The notes: generated from the sequence alone by a model not told the origin. 64,000 nt of DNA from Haloarcula sebkhae (GCF_014647415.1 NZ_BMPD01000001.1:62001-126000), one strand, 5' to 3'; counted from the stretch's first letter, positions 16,733 through 25,651 are shown. Numbers and translations: made by a program.

Positions 16733-17049
16733 ACCGTATACTATCCCATTTCTAATACATAAAATTTGGTCTGTGTGACGTTCCCCGAACGTACGTAGTA
16801 ACAGGTGCGACTATTTTCATAACTTATGAAGATTATTACCTGTGAAAGGGGACTGGCGGAGAGCGTCGGAGCCCCCAGCTACAAGTATTTCTATCCGTAG
16901 TCGATCTTCTTTTCAGAACTGTAGTCGTATGTGATATTTCAAGCACGACAACCGTGTGCTGAGCGAGGTGGTACTATGGCTACGCGCGCTGTCGACGGCG
17001 ATGTGAAAGAAGACGATGTCGCCGGTCGGCAGTTACCGGGCGGGTCCCG
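16733..17049. other. AT-richer intergenic region with nested palindrome
   Basis: About 320 nt without a supported gene between the small membrane protein and RNase HI. It is much AT-richer than its surroundings at 16740-16930. The main feature is a nested inverted repeat (16801-16843, listed separately). A plus-strand frame begins at 16976 and runs into the RNase HI gene on the other strand, but it has shadow composition and no promoter or SD. Confidence 0.5.
16801..16843. repeat. Nested inverted repeat, candidate operator or small-RNA hairpin
   Basis: Inner perfect palindrome TTCATAA-C-TTATGAA (16816-16830) sits between outer inverted arms ACAGGT (16801-16806) and ACCTGT (16838-16843), with gaps of 9 and 7 nt. 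As RNA it could form a two-part hairpin; as DNA it could be a dimeric regulator site. Confidence 0.5.
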
Positions 17050-17712
17050 TCAGTCCGATGCGCCGCCACGCTCCGCACGTGACGGCGGCGGGACGCGTTC
17101 GCTTACCGTCGGCGCGTCAGGGAGGACACACCGGTCCGGCTCGCCATTGACGTGTGCGTACTGGTCGGGGGCGTTCGCCAGCGGATGGGCGGGGTTACGA
17201 TCGCCGGAGATCCGCGCGGCACGGATCTCGCCGAACCCGTTGATACGTGCCTGAATCCCGCGCCAGTGCAGCCCTGTCGCCGGCGGGACCGACACGGAGT
17301 GTGGCGGATCGTAGGCGGAGCCGTGGGAGGCCAGTACCTCCGCGTTCACGTTCTCGGCGAGCTGGTCATGATCGATGAGTAAGCCGACGCGGGCGTTGGG
17401 TGGGGCCCGTCTCGCAAGCACGTCGAGTCCCAGATGGAGCGCCCGATACTCCGCGACGTTGTTGTCGGGGCAGGTGTCCGGGACAGATAGCCTGACGACG
17501 CGCTCACCGTCGAGAGTTTCGACGACGACACCCAGCCCGCCCGTCGGGCTGTCCGACTCGCTGTCGGGCGATGTCGTGCCGTTGTGGGGCCTGAACGACC
17601 CGTCTGTGGCGATGTAGAAGTCTCGATGGTGACTCCGCGGCGGATGCGCGATGTGCGGCGTCGGTGATTCATCGAACAGGTCTCGAAGTGACGGCCGGCC
17701 GTAAGCGGCCAT
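17050..17712 (-). CDS. rnhA: Ribonuclease HI family protein
   Basis: 220 residues. RNase H fold with the catalytic carboxylates in order: Asp in 'IATDGSFRP', Glu in 'NNVAEYRALHLGLDVL', Asp in 'LLIDHDQLAENV' and Asp in 'RISGDRNPAHPLA'. It would cut RNA in RNA-DNA hybrids in the cytosol. About 40 N-terminal residues before the fold and an about 35-residue polar tail exceed the minimal domain of about 150. The ATG at 17712 is chosen because a TATA (TATATTTATA, minus strand) lies about 25 nt upstream; the frame is open further but without support. The enzyme class is clear, the exact subfamily less so. Confidence 0.85.
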   Translation of the reverse strand: MAAYGRPSLRDLFDESPTPHIAHPPRSHHRDFYIATDGSFRPHNGTTSPDSESDSPTGGLGVVVETLDGERVVRLSVPDTCPDNNVAEYRALHLGLDVLARRAPPNARVGLLIDHDQLAENVNAEVLASHGSAYDPPHSVSVPPATGLHWRGIQARINGFGEIRAARISGDRNPAHPLANAPDQYAHVNGEPDRCVLPDAPTVSERVPPPSRAERGGASD

Positions 17713-17887
17713 AGTTTCCGTTGGGTGAGCAAGGTATAAATATATTCCCTCGACAGGGGCGTCACCTCGGTACAGCGGTTTGGGGTCCACCGGACGGTCC
17801 AGTTACTGTGTCAGACCTGTGTCCGCGCGGAATATGTTAGATGGTGAGAAAGAGTTATATCGACGTAGAACAATGTTACCAATACAC

Positions 17888-18001
17888 ATGACTCCAACAA
17901 AAATCCGGGAACGAATCGAAGAGTCAGAGGACCGGGTCGACACGGAGCTGTTCGTCAGCGCGTTAGAGTACGTCCGAGACGACGGTCGCAGCCGTCGCTA
18001 A
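17888..18001 (+). CDS. 37-residue hypothetical protein
   Basis: Small ORF from ATG 17888. The product is charged and predicted helical ('KIRERIEESEDRVDTELFVS', ending 'DDGRSRR'), with low pI typical of haloarchaeal proteins. A TATA (GTTATATC, 17854-17861) is about 26-30 nt upstream, fitting a leaderless start. It is followed within 6 nt by a T5 run, consistent with a terminator. An in-frame ATG at 17873 is an alternative. No function known; it may resemble a small antitoxin-like or regulatory peptide, which is speculative. Confidence 0.5.
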   Translation: MTPTKIRERIEESEDRVDTELFVSALEYVRDDGRSRR

Positions 18002-18006
18002 TCGGC

Positions 18007-18011
18007 TTTTT
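18007..18011 (+). terminator. T-run terminator after 37-residue ORF
   Basis: TTTTT directly after a CG-rich segment and 6 nt past the stop codon; archaeal termination occurs at short T runs. Confidence 0.4.
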
Positions 18012-18014
18012 ATT

Positions 18015-18062
18015 GACTAGCGGAGGACGCGCGACTAGCGATAGTGGACGGCGAGACTAGCG
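18015..18062. repeat. Three short direct repeats GACTAGCG
   Basis: GACTAGCG occurs at 18015-18022, 18033-18040 and 18055-18062, spaced 18 and 22 nt apart, between the small ORF and the phosphoribosyltransferase stop. CTAG is strongly avoided in many haloarchaeal genomes, so three copies this close are notable. Confidence 0.6.
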
Positions 18063-18102
18063 GATGTGAGCGACGCCTGTCGGGCTACCGCGACTGGCCT
18101 GC

Positions 18103-18798
18103 TCAGTCGTCGGTGAGTTGCCAGCCGTCGCCGACCGATTTGACGACGCCCCGCCGTTCCATCTCGGCCGTGACCTCGCCCAGTCGGTTCGGCTGTGCGA
18201 TTTCCAAGTTCGTGCGGCTAACGCCGTGGAAATCCCGCAGCAGACGGCGGATGTCGTCTTCGGTGTGGGTCTGCTGGTCGCTCTTTTCCATCACGCCTGC
18301 GGTGAGTTCGACCATGTCTTCCACGAAGTTCCAGGGGTAGACGACCCAAGTCCACTCGTCGAGTCGCTCGCCGACGAACTCCGGTTCGTGGTCGCTGGTC
18401 TGGAGTAACTGGAGCGTCGCCGTTCTGACGCTACTCGGGTTTCGGTCGCGCACGCACTCGGCGGCTGTCTCGATTGACTGGCCGGTGTCGGCGATGTCAT
18501 CGACGACCAGCACATCCTTCCCTTCAACCGCGCCGTCGGCCAGCGGGTATTTGATCTGTGCCTCCTCGCCTTTCGCCGCGGTCCCAACGTAGTGTTCGAC
18601 TTTCAGGCTCGCCAAGTCGTCAAGCCCGAGGAAATCACAGAGACAGCGCCCGCCGAACCAGCCGCCGCGTGCCAGCGCAACGACCACGTCGGGCTCGAAA
18701 TCGGCGGCTTTCACGTCGTCGGCCACGTCCCGGCAGAGGCCATAGATGTACTCCCAGTCGGTGATGGTACACGAAAACTCGTCCGGTAGCTCGCCCAT
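18103..18798 (-). CDS. Phosphoribosyltransferase with C-terminal winged-helix-like region
   Basis: 231 residues. Type I phosphoribosyltransferase fold: 'PDVVVALARGGWFGGRCLCD' followed by the PRPP-binding loop 'DVLVVDDIADTGQS' (about 95-108). Such archaeal enzymes are annotated as hypoxanthine/xanthine-guanine phosphoribosyltransferase-like and salvage purine bases to nucleotides. The last about 65 residues ('DDIRRLLRDFHGVSRTNLE', 'EVTAEMERRGVVKSVGDGW') look like a winged helix, which would suit a regulator of purine genes. It does not overlap neighbours. Substrate undecided. Confidence 0.8.
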   Translation of the reverse strand: MGELPDEFSCTITDWEYIYGLCRDVADDVKAADFEPDVVVALARGGWFGGRCLCDFLGLDDLASLKVEHYVGTAAKGEEAQIKYPLADGAVEGKDVLVVDDIADTGQSIETAAECVRDRNPSSVRTATLQLLQTSDHEPEFVGERLDEWTWVVYPWNFVEDMVELTAGVMEKSDQQTHTEDDIRRLLRDFHGVSRTNLEIAQPNRLGEVTAEMERRGVVKSVGDGWQLTDD

Positions 18799-18868
18799 AC
18801 GAGATGGCGTGTGTGGCCGGACTTAACCGTTGCATATTCCGCATCAGTTGCCGAACACGGTCGAACCG

Positions 18869-20251
18869 CTACGCGTCCGGGTCACCTTTCCGGAACTCAC
18901 GGAGGAGGACCGTCGCATAGCTCCCCTTCGGTAGCGAGAAGGTAAACGTCAGGTCAGCACCGTCGCGCTCGACACCGAGGTCCGTCCGGAGCAGGATAGC
19001 CCGCCGCGTCCCGTCGCTGTCGAACGCCCCGGGGAGGTCGAAGTCACCCTGTTCGAGACCCACGTCGTCGAGTACGTCGCGGGCGATGTCGCCCGGCTCG
19101 CCGCTCCCGAGTTCGGTGTCGGTCCCGACCAGCGGCGCGGTAACGAACGCTCGCCCGCGCTCGCAGTGGCGCTCGACGGTCGACAGCCGCTTCGCCGTGA
19201 CCTGCTGGGTGCGGTCGGCGTCCGGAATCGGGAAGTCCTCCAGCGCGTCGCTGTCCCGGAAACAGACCACGTCGCCCTCGACGGGTCGATCGAAGGGGAG
19301 CCCCCGTTCCAGCCGCTCCGAAAGAATGCGGTTGAACACGTAGGACTGGGCGGCATTGACGAACAGCGACTGGAGGTTCGACGGAAGCGCCTCCAGCGCC
19401 TCGCGGAAATCTTCCGGCTCGCTGGCTCCGTTCTCGACCAGCCGGTGACAGATGGAGCGTTCGTAGCCCAGCGCACCGGGAAGCTTGTCCAGCGCGCCGG
19501 CCCAGTCGTGGGTTTCGTCGACGTATCCCCGCGCCTCCTGCGTCGACTCCGGTTCGCGCTCGTTCGGGTTTCCGACGTAGGCGAGAACCGCGTCTTTCCA
19601 CTCGCCACGGGCAATGGCCAGCCCGACCTCGTGGGTGACCGGCCGGCGCGACCCGAACCGCTGCTGGCCGAAGTAGTTGGGGACGCCGACCGTCGTGTCG
19701 CCGTTCGGCAGCGTGGCGTCGCCGGACCGGCCCTGGCTCGCTGTCGGGTCGTCCCCGCTGGCGAAGGCTCGCAGGTCCGCCACGACGCTGGCGGCGTTAT
19801 CGGTGTTCTCGGTGTCGCGGACGACAATCTCGAAGGCGTTACCCGCCAGATCGCCGAAGAGAATTGGGCGGCCGGCGCGGCCGATGACCTCGATATCCGT
19901 GCCGCCGATCTCCGGCAGGTCCTCTGCCGCGACTCCCTTCACCGAGAACAGCTGGGTCGTGACCGCGCGCTTGTCCTTCGTTCCCGCCCACGACACCCGC
20001 TCGCGGGAGATGCCCAACCGGTCGGAGAGTTTGCTGGCGAAGTCGTTGGTCTCCCAGTTACGCAGTTCAGCCCGGAAGACGAGATGTGGGTACGCCCCGG
20101 TGTCGGCGTCGATCGGTTCAGTGTCGAACGCTTCCAGTTCCTGAACGCGGAAGTCCGCGGGCGACGAGCGGAGGCGGCCGCCCACCCCGTCGGCGTCGCT
20201 GACGTAGTACTCCATACCGACCGCGCGCTCGATTGGGTGGGCCGCTTGCAT
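18869..20251 (-). CDS. truD: tRNA pseudouridine(13) synthase TruD
   Basis: 460 residues, normal for archaeal TruD. It makes pseudouridine at position 13 of tRNA. The catalytic aspartate lies in the motif '[13 protein letters not shown]', and '[10 protein letters not shown]' is the second family signature. The domain inserted in the middle is present. The first ATG at 20251 gives 12 residues before '[10 protein letters not shown]'; the ATG at 20215 is an alternative start. Confidence 0.95.
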   Translation of the reverse strand: MQAAHPIERAVGMEYYVSDADGVGGRLRSSPADFRVQELEAFDTEPIDADTGAYPHLVFRAELRNWETNDFASKLSDRLGISRERVSWAGTKDKRAVTTQLFSVKGVAAEDLPEIGGTDIEVIGRAGRPILFGDLAGNAFEIVVRDTENTDNAASVVADLRAFASGDDPTASQGRSGDATLPNGDTTVGVPNYFGQQRFGSRRPVTHEVGLAIARGEWKDAVLAYVGNPNEREPESTQEARGYVDETHDWAGALDKLPGALGYERSICHRLVENGASEPEDFREALEALPSNLQSLFVNAAQSYVFNRILSERLERGLPFDRPVEGDVVCFRDSDALEDFPIPDADRTQQVTAKRLSTVERHCERGRAFVTAPLVGTDTELGSGEPGDIARDVLDDVGLEQGDFDLPGAFDSDGTRRAILLRTDLGVERDGADLTFTFSLPKGSYATVLLREFRKGDPDA

Positions 20252-20397
20252 TGGTCGACTGTTCGCGGCTCGGCGCTTATGATTGGCGCTTGCGGACTCG
20301 GCGTGGGTCCGTCTCTCAGTCGATACCTAGTGTTATCACGGGACATACTCTATCTAGTCTCAGGTCGTGGCTATGCGGGCGACCGGAGAGCACCACG

Positions 20398-20685
20398 ATG
20401 CCAAAGCTAGCATGTGAGAGCTGCGGACGAGAGATTACCTTCGACAGGGACGGCCAGGAGTCCCGCGCACCGATGCGGTACTGCCCGCGCTGTGGCGAGG
20501 AGTTCCCGCCACGCGAGGAGTGGGAGGCCGGCACGGCGATTTATTCGTACGCCTCGAACTCCCGGCCGAAGGCGACGAAGTACGCGACGCCGACCAGCCC
20601 GACAACTGTCGCGACGCCGAAGGCCAGTTCCGGACCGGCCTGTAGCACCACGGGACCAATGGAGATAGCCCACTCACTGCCGTAG
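20398..20685 (+). CDS. Small zinc-ribbon protein overlapping MFS gene
   Basis: 95 residues from ATG 20398. The first about 45 residues are a clear zinc ribbon with two knuckles: 'CESCGREITF' and 'CPRCGEEFPP'. The remaining about 50 residues (from about 20541) run antisense to the 3' end of the MFS gene and have Thr/Pro-rich, shadow-like composition. Either the gene truly overlaps its convergent neighbour by 145 nt, or the original end was lost by mutation and the frame reads through. Role unknown; small CPxCG zinc fingers are abundant in haloarchaea. Confidence 0.55.
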   Translation: MPKLACESCGREITFDRDGQESRAPMRYCPRCGEEFPPREEWEAGTAIYSYASNSRPKATKYATPTSPTTVATPKASSGPACSTTGPMEIAHSLP

Positions 20686-21890
20686 AGCCACCCGCCGAGC
20701 GCGGCACTGGGGATGACCAGCGTGTTCCGAAGGAGGTAGTACGTCCCGGTGACGCGGCCGCCGGTGTCCTGTTCCGCCGGGCCGACAATGAGGGCTTTGT
20801 GGGCGGGCAAGCCGGCAAAACGGAGGCCCGAAAACGCGAACAACAGCACCAGCACCCACTGGTCATCCGGTGCGAAGATGAGCAGGAGCGGGAAGACGGC
20901 GTAGACGAGAAAGCCCAGCGCGACGGCGGGCTTGAGGCCGGCCCATTCGGTGAGTTTTGCGACGGGAGCCATCGAGAGAATGGCGACGACCATCTCGACG
21001 CCGAGCAGGACACCGAAGAAGGCGTCGGGCCGCAGTTGCACACCGAAGCCGGTGAACCCCACAGAGAGGAACTCGGTGACGACGATGACGAAGAAGACGT
21101 ACACCATGCCGTTAGCGAAGCGGACGAACGTATCGGCGACCAGCAGCGGGCGAAGCGTCGCCGGCATCGTCCGCAGGTCGGCAAGTATCTGGTCGATGCC
21201 CTCGAAGGACTTTCCGAGCGTATCCTCGCTGGCGTCGTAGAGGAAGTGCTGAGCGACAGTGGCGACGAGACCACAGGCCAGGGCGACCAGTAGCACGCGC
21301 TGGAAGCCGTCAACGAAGGTCGCAGTCGTCGCGAGCAGCGCCGCGGCGGCGAGCGGTCCAAGCAGGAAGCCGATGCGGCGGAACACCTCCGTGCTGGCGA
21401 ACCCCATCGCCAGTCGCTGTGGTGGAACGCTCTGCTTGACGATGGCGAAGGTCGCGCCAAGCCCGAAGGACTTCCAGGCCTGTGCGAGAAAGAGGCCGAC
21501 GAAGACGAGCGTCCAGGCCGGTAGCGTCGTCGCGCCGAGCGTGATATCGCCGATGACCGAGGCGAGATACCAGACCCCGAAACCGACCGTCGCCAGCGTC
21601 GCGAAGGCGGTCAGCGCCAGCCGCGAGCCGATGCGGTCCGACACCGCGCCCCCGGGATAGGGATACACCGCGCTGATGAGATTCCCAACGCTGCCGTACA
21701 GACCGATAACGCCGGCACTGGCCCCCAGAATCCGCATGTACTCGGGAATATACCGGCTGGTCATCTGGAACGCGAGGCTAAACGCCAGCATGGACAGCGA
21801 CAGGACGAGCACGTCCCGCTCCAGCGCGAAGAACTGTCGGAAGGTGTTGAGCAGGTCCACATCCTCGTCGGTCCCTGTCTCAGTTGCCAT
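20541..21890 (-). CDS. MFS transporter
   Basis: 449 residues, about 12 membrane helices with the MFS loop motif 'YPGGAVSDRIGSRLAL' between helices 2 and 3. Major facilitator superfamily carrier in the cytoplasmic membrane; the substrate is not evident. The ATG at 21890 ('MATETGTDED') has a minus-strand TATA-like GTTAAGTT about 28 nt upstream; the frame is open 16 codons further. The 3' end is convergent with, and overlapped by, the zinc-ribbon ORF. Confidence 0.88.
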   Translation of the reverse strand: MATETGTDEDVDLLNTFRQFFALERDVLVLSLSMLAFSLAFQMTSRYIPEYMRILGASAGVIGLYGSVGNLISAVYPYPGGAVSDRIGSRLALTAFATLATVGFGVWYLASVIGDITLGATTLPAWTLVFVGLFLAQAWKSFGLGATFAIVKQSVPPQRLAMGFASTEVFRRIGFLLGPLAAAALLATTATFVDGFQRVLLVALACGLVATVAQHFLYDASEDTLGKSFEGIDQILADLRTMPATLRPLLVADTFVRFANGMVYVFFVIVVTEFLSVGFTGFGVQLRPDAFFGVLLGVEMVVAILSMAPVAKLTEWAGLKPAVALGFLVYAVFPLLLIFAPDDQWVLVLLFAFSGLRFAGLPAHKALIVGPAEQDTGGRVTGTYYLLRNTLVIPSAALGGWLYGSEWAISIGPVVLQAGPELAFGVATVVGLVGVAYFVAFGREFEAYE

Positions 21891-21968
21891 TATCGGAGTG
21901 CAGTTTCCCCACCAACTTAACGCTCGAAGAAGGGGCAATCGGCCGTACTGTCTCGCCGGAGTCCCTGT

Positions 21969-23372
21969 TCAGTACGGCAGGACGAACAGCACGACAGCCA
22001 GGAATGGCGTGAGTGCGAGCAACATCGCGATGGCGTATCCGAACATCTCACGGGCCTTGATGCGGGTGATTGCGAGCAGCGGCAGCGCCCAGAAGGGGTT
22101 CAGGAGGTTCGTGTGGGCGTCACCAACGGCGTATGCCATCGTCGCCTGCCCGGCCGGGACACCGAGGTTCTGCGCGGCTTCGAGAACCGGCGGTCCGAGA
22201 ATGATCCACTCACCGCCGCCGGACGGCGCGAAGATGTTGACCGTCGCGCCAGTGAGCCAGGCGATGACTGGGAACGTCTGGGTCGTCGAAACCGAGATAA
22301 GCGCGTTGGCCATCAGCTGCGCCAGTCCAGAGGTGGCCATCATCCCCTGAATGCCGGCAAAAAACGGAAAAAGCAGCACGATGCCCGACGCGGCAGTCGC
22401 CGCCTCGCCGAACTTCTCTCTGTAGGTCTGTGGGTCCATGTAGATGAAGATGCCAATCGTCAGGAAGCCGAAGTTGACGATGTTCAGCCCGAGCGCATCG
22501 ATACCGGTCTGGACGAACTGCGAGGCGACGAGTGCGATGCCGGTCAAGCCGATAATCCCGCCGAGAACGCGACTGTGGTTGAGACGCTCGGCTGGGACCG
22601 GATTGGTGGCGGCAGTCGCTTCCACGCCGCCGTCGCTCGCGGACTCGAACAGGTCGTCTTCGGGGATGTAATTCGTGATACCGCGCGCCTGGTCGCCGGT
22701 CGGCGTGATGACGTAGAGGACGACGAGCGCGTAGGCTATCGACAGGCCAGTTAGAATGAGGCCGTAGGGGTGGAAGATGGTCTCCGAGGCGGAGACGACA
22801 ACGTCGATGACGCCCTGCTGGATGAACTCGTTGCCCTCCGTCGCAAGCAAGAGCGGCGCGGACCCGGACAGCCCCCAGTGCCAGGTGAGGCCGAGGCCGA
22901 GATAGCCCGCGACACAGAGGACCGGATAGTGGACGTCGATGCCGTTCTCGTGGGCGGTCTTGCCCATCTCACGGGCGAAGATCGCGCCGAGGATGAGACT
23001 CAGTCCCCAGTGTACCCAGCCAAGCAGCATCGTCAACAGACCGACGAGGACGACCGCCTGCTTTCCGGTGCTGGGAATCTCTGTCAGCCGGCGGATGCCG
23101 GCGTTGACACGCGGGTGGTACGCGACAACGAAGCCCGTCATCAGGATGAGCACCATCTGCATCGAGAACGTCAAGAAGGCCCAGAACCCGTCGTACCAGA
23201 ACTGGACCATCTCGATTGGGCCGGAGCCAGTGAGACCGACGCCGGCCAGAAACACGACGTAGCTGAGGATGAGTGCGAACAGGAACGGGCTCGGCATCCA
23301 CCGTTCCACCCACGCAGAGAGTCGATAGCCGATACGTTCGAGGGAAGTTTCACCTGTGTTACTAGCCGACAT
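21969..23372 (-). CDS. AtoE-type short-chain fatty acid transporter
   Basis: 467 residues with about 12 membrane helices. It matches the AtoE/short-chain fatty acid transporter family: 'WMPSPFLFALILSYVVFLAG', 'GWVHWGLSLILGAIFAREM', 'INIFAPSGGGEW'-like 'VNIFAPSGGGEWIILGPP' and 'GDAHTNLLNPFWALPLL'. It would move short-chain fatty acids such as acetoacetate or butyrate across the membrane. The ATG at 23372 has a strong SD AGGAGGTG (minus strand, 23381-23388) 8 nt upstream, rare in this window. Confidence 0.88.
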   Translation of the reverse strand: MSASNTGETSLERIGYRLSAWVERWMPSPFLFALILSYVVFLAGVGLTGSGPIEMVQFWYDGFWAFLTFSMQMVLILMTGFVVAYHPRVNAGIRRLTEIPSTGKQAVVLVGLLTMLLGWVHWGLSLILGAIFAREMGKTAHENGIDVHYPVLCVAGYLGLGLTWHWGLSGSAPLLLATEGNEFIQQGVIDVVVSASETIFHPYGLILTGLSIAYALVVLYVITPTGDQARGITNYIPEDDLFESASDGGVEATAATNPVPAERLNHSRVLGGIIGLTGIALVASQFVQTGIDALGLNIVNFGFLTIGIFIYMDPQTYREKFGEAATAASGIVLLFPFFAGIQGMMATSGLAQLMANALISVSTTQTFPVIAWLTGATVNIFAPSGGGEWIILGPPVLEAAQNLGVPAGQATMAYAVGDAHTNLLNPFWALPLLAITRIKAREMFGYAIAMLLALTPFLAVVLFVLPY

Positions 23373-23380
23373 ACTGTTGC

Positions 23381-23388
23381 CACCTCCT
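23381..23388 (-). promoter_or_regulatory. Shine-Dalgarno of AtoE-type transporter gene
   Basis: AGGAGGTG on the minus strand, 8 nt before the ATG at 23372, implying a leadered transcript with initiation upstream of 23388. Confidence 0.55.
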
Positions 23389-23531
23389 CGCGAATATATC
23401 ATAAATGTTTGCTACTATTCTGTCAGTTCTCCGCTAATCACCGCTGTGCAGCCACAGTCCTGTGGCGCGATTTCGACGACCGGACCGATCCTGACAGATG
23501 ATTTTATTTCGGGCCCGAGGCAAGCCAGCGT

Positions 23532-24503
23532 ATGACATACAAAGTCGTCGTCTCTGACACTAAAGTGATGGACGGGGAGACACGGGCGGCGGTGCTGGAC
23601 GCGGTTGACGCGACCGTCGAAACGATAGCAGCGAAAGAGCCGGCGGCCGTCGCACGCGCAGTGAAAGACGCTGACGCGGTAATCGTCGACGCCGGCACGC
23701 AGGTCACGGCCGAAGTCATCGACGCCGCCGACTCGCTCAAAGTGGTGGGCCGGGCCGGCATCGGCGTGGACAACATCGACGTGCAGGCAGCGGTCGAGGC
23801 CGGCGTGTCGGTCGTCAACGTCCCGGAGTACTCTGTGGAGGAGGTGTCGACCCATACGTTCGCGCTCGTGCTCGCTTGCCTGCGGAAGATACCCACGTTC
23901 GACCGCTCGGTCAAGCGCGGCGAGTGGGAGTGGGCTGTCGGACAGCCGATCCGTCGCCTTGCCGGCAGCACCGTCGGTCTCGTCGCCTTCGGCAAGCTCG
24001 CCAGCCGGTTCGCCGCGAAGCTCCGGGGGTTCGACGTTGATGTCATCGCATACGACCCGTACGCGCCCGAGTACCGGATGGGAGACCTCGACGTTGAGTC
24101 GGTCACCTTCGAGACGCTGTTGAGCGATTCCGATATCGTCTCGCTGCACGCCCCCCTGACCGACGAGACTCGGGGAATGATCGACGCGGACGCGCTTGAC
24201 CGGATGCGCGACGACGCGCTGCTCGTGAACACGGCCAGGGGCGGGCTTGTCGACGAGACAGCGCTGTACGACGCACTCGTCAGCAGTGATCTCGGCGGGG
24301 CCGGACTGGACGTTCGCGAGGCGGAACCGCCCGGCGACTCGCCGCTGCACGACCTCGACAGCGTCGTCTGTACCCCCCACGTCGCGTGGTACTCCGAGGA
24401 GTCCCGGGTCGAACTGACACAAACCGTGACCGAAGACGTCATCCGGGTACTGCGCGGCGAGGCGCCCGAGAATCCCATCGACCTCGAAACCGGCTGGTTC
24501 TGA
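23532..24503 (+). CDS. D-2-hydroxyacid dehydrogenase (SerA/CtBP-like)
   Basis: 323 residues. NAD-dependent D-isomer 2-hydroxyacid dehydrogenase: substrate half 'VVGRAGIGVDNIDVQAAVEA', Rossmann segment 'GSTVGLVAFGKLASRFAAKL', catalytic Arg in 'VNTARGGLVDE', Glu in 'LDVREAEPP' and His in 'CTPHVAWYSEES'. The dinucleotide motif GxGxxG is altered to 'GLVAFGKLA' (first Gly-x-Val, second Gly replaced), which resembles the C-terminal-binding-protein subfamily. Length is too short for full SerA with ACT domain. It may reduce a 2-oxoacid; specificity unknown. Confidence 0.85.
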   Translation: MTYKVVVSDTKVMDGETRAAVLDAVDATVETIAAKEPAAVARAVKDADAVIVDAGTQVTAEVIDAADSLKVVGRAGIGVDNIDVQAAVEAGVSVVNVPEYSVEEVSTHTFALVLACLRKIPTFDRSVKRGEWEWAVGQPIRRLAGSTVGLVAFGKLASRFAAKLRGFDVDVIAYDPYAPEYRMGDLDVESVTFETLLSDSDIVSLHAPLTDETRGMIDADALDRMRDDALLVNTARGGLVDETALYDALVSSDLGGAGLDVREAEPPGDSPLHDLDSVVCTPHVAWYSEESRVELTQTVTEDVIRVLRGEAPENPIDLETGWF

Positions 24504-24525
24504 TGGGCTCGGCGAACGAGACAGC

Positions 24526-25449
24526 TCAGGTGTCAGCAGCGTCGAGGAGTTCGATCATGAGCTCAGCAGCTTCGACCGCTGACTCACCGAAAACGTAGGT
24601 TATCGGCTCGATGCCGAACGCGCCGCCGTGGTAGATAACACGGGGGACGTCGCCGCGTTCGCGGAAAGTGGCTTCGAGCCGTTCGTCCCGATCCTCGTAG
24701 CCGGCGTCGAACTCCAGCGGCTCGATACCCCGTCTCCGGGCGGCATCGAGGAACGCTTCATCGGTCGTCAGATTGAGCGCCGCTCGACACGAGGGGTCGA
24801 CCGCCATCGCAGCCAGTATCGTCCCCGCGACGTGTTCCGACGCGCCGAACTCGGGGTTCGATGGGACGTTGACCCGCCCTCGCAGGTCGTGAATCCGGCC
24901 GGGAACCGCCGCCACGTCGAGCGCGTCTGCAGCGTCCGGCAGCGCCATGCCGACGTTCATCCCCACGTTCGGGATGGCGTCGACGATGATATCGCTGTTC
25001 GCCAGCAGTCGCGTGGCTCGCCGGACCGACGACAGCACGGCTCGCTCCGCCTGTACTGCGGTGTCTGTCCCCCGAACGCATAGGTCACAGCCCATCCCCT
25101 GCAGGGCCGGCATCTCCTCCTCGTGGACCGCACAGATGGGACCGCGGTCCTCGAACTCCCGCACCAGAGCGAGCAGTTCGCCCAGCACCGCGAACTCGTC
25201 CATCTCGCCTGCGGCCAGCCCATCGGCGATGCGCTCGATGGTCTGTTGCATCCGGGCGTCCTCCCGGAACCGCTCCTCGATGGTGACCGAACCGCTGCCG
25301 TATTTACTCACTGCGGCCTGTGTCACGCCGAGCTGGTCGGCGATCTCCTGCTGGGTCCAGCCCTCCTCGTCGAGCCTCGTGGCGAGCATCGCCCGAGCCG
25401 TCGGGAGAAATCGCTCGACCACGATCTCACTCGGTAACTGCAGTGTCAT
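24526..25449 (-). CDS. thiR: HTH-ThiN regulator, ThiR-like
   Basis: 307 residues. An N-terminal HTH (about 28-55, 'WTQQEIADQLGVTQAAVSKY') is followed by a linker with four Cys-type residues ('MGCDLCVRG') and a C-terminal ThiN domain (about 125-300, 'VAAVPGRIHDLRGRVNVPSN', 'YHGGAFGIEPITYVFG'). ThiN is a thiamine-phosphate synthase fold; archaeal HTH-ThiN proteins are known as ThiR, repressors of thiamine genes that sense thiamine phosphates. It is divergent from the tenA-tenA-symporter set across 202 nt, the obvious target. The ATG at 25449 begins the conserved part; the frame is open further without support. A paralogue is at 32526. Confidence 0.85.
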   Translation of the reverse strand: MTLQLPSEIVVERFLPTARAMLATRLDEEGWTQQEIADQLGVTQAAVSKYGSGSVTIEERFREDARMQQTIERIADGLAAGEMDEFAVLGELLALVREFEDRGPICAVHEEEMPALQGMGCDLCVRGTDTAVQAERAVLSSVRRATRLLANSDIIVDAIPNVGMNVGMALPDAADALDVAAVPGRIHDLRGRVNVPSNPEFGASEHVAGTILAAMAVDPSCRAALNLTTDEAFLDAARRRGIEPLEFDAGYEDRDERLEATFRERGDVPRVIYHGGAFGIEPITYVFGESAVEAAELMIELLDAADT

Positions 25450-25603
25450 TACCGGAAGTGAGTGCGTAGTTCGTTTAGCAGTTGGGACTACGAACGCTGT
25501 CGGTCGACTACGCCACTGTGGGTGCAAGCAGCCAGAACGGCCCCGAGACACCCAAACCCCGCAGTTGCTGTGCGCATCGTTCTCTCCAGCGAGTACAACT
25601 TGG

Positions 25604-25625
25604 TTGTATTAGCAGGATATAATAC
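25604..25625 (+). promoter_or_regulatory. Promoter/operator of tenA operon
   Basis: GTATTA and TAATAC form a perfect inverted repeat with an 8-nt centre (25606-25625), and the second arm lies in the likely TATA (ATATAATA). The core TTGTATTAG followed by GATAT recurs at 35564-35580. The ATG of tenA is 27 nt after the element. Likely the ThiR site or simply a promoter; binding is inferred. Confidence 0.5.
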
Positions 25626-25651
25626 GTCGGAGTTTGTTGTATTGGCTACCA

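Noticed and set aside
16931-17254. 107-codon plus-strand frame running into the RNase HI gene
   Set aside because: No promoter or SD, arginine/serine-rich shadow composition, half antisense to a real gene.
19166-20410. 414-codon plus-strand open frame
   Set aside because: Antisense to truD, which has all family signatures.
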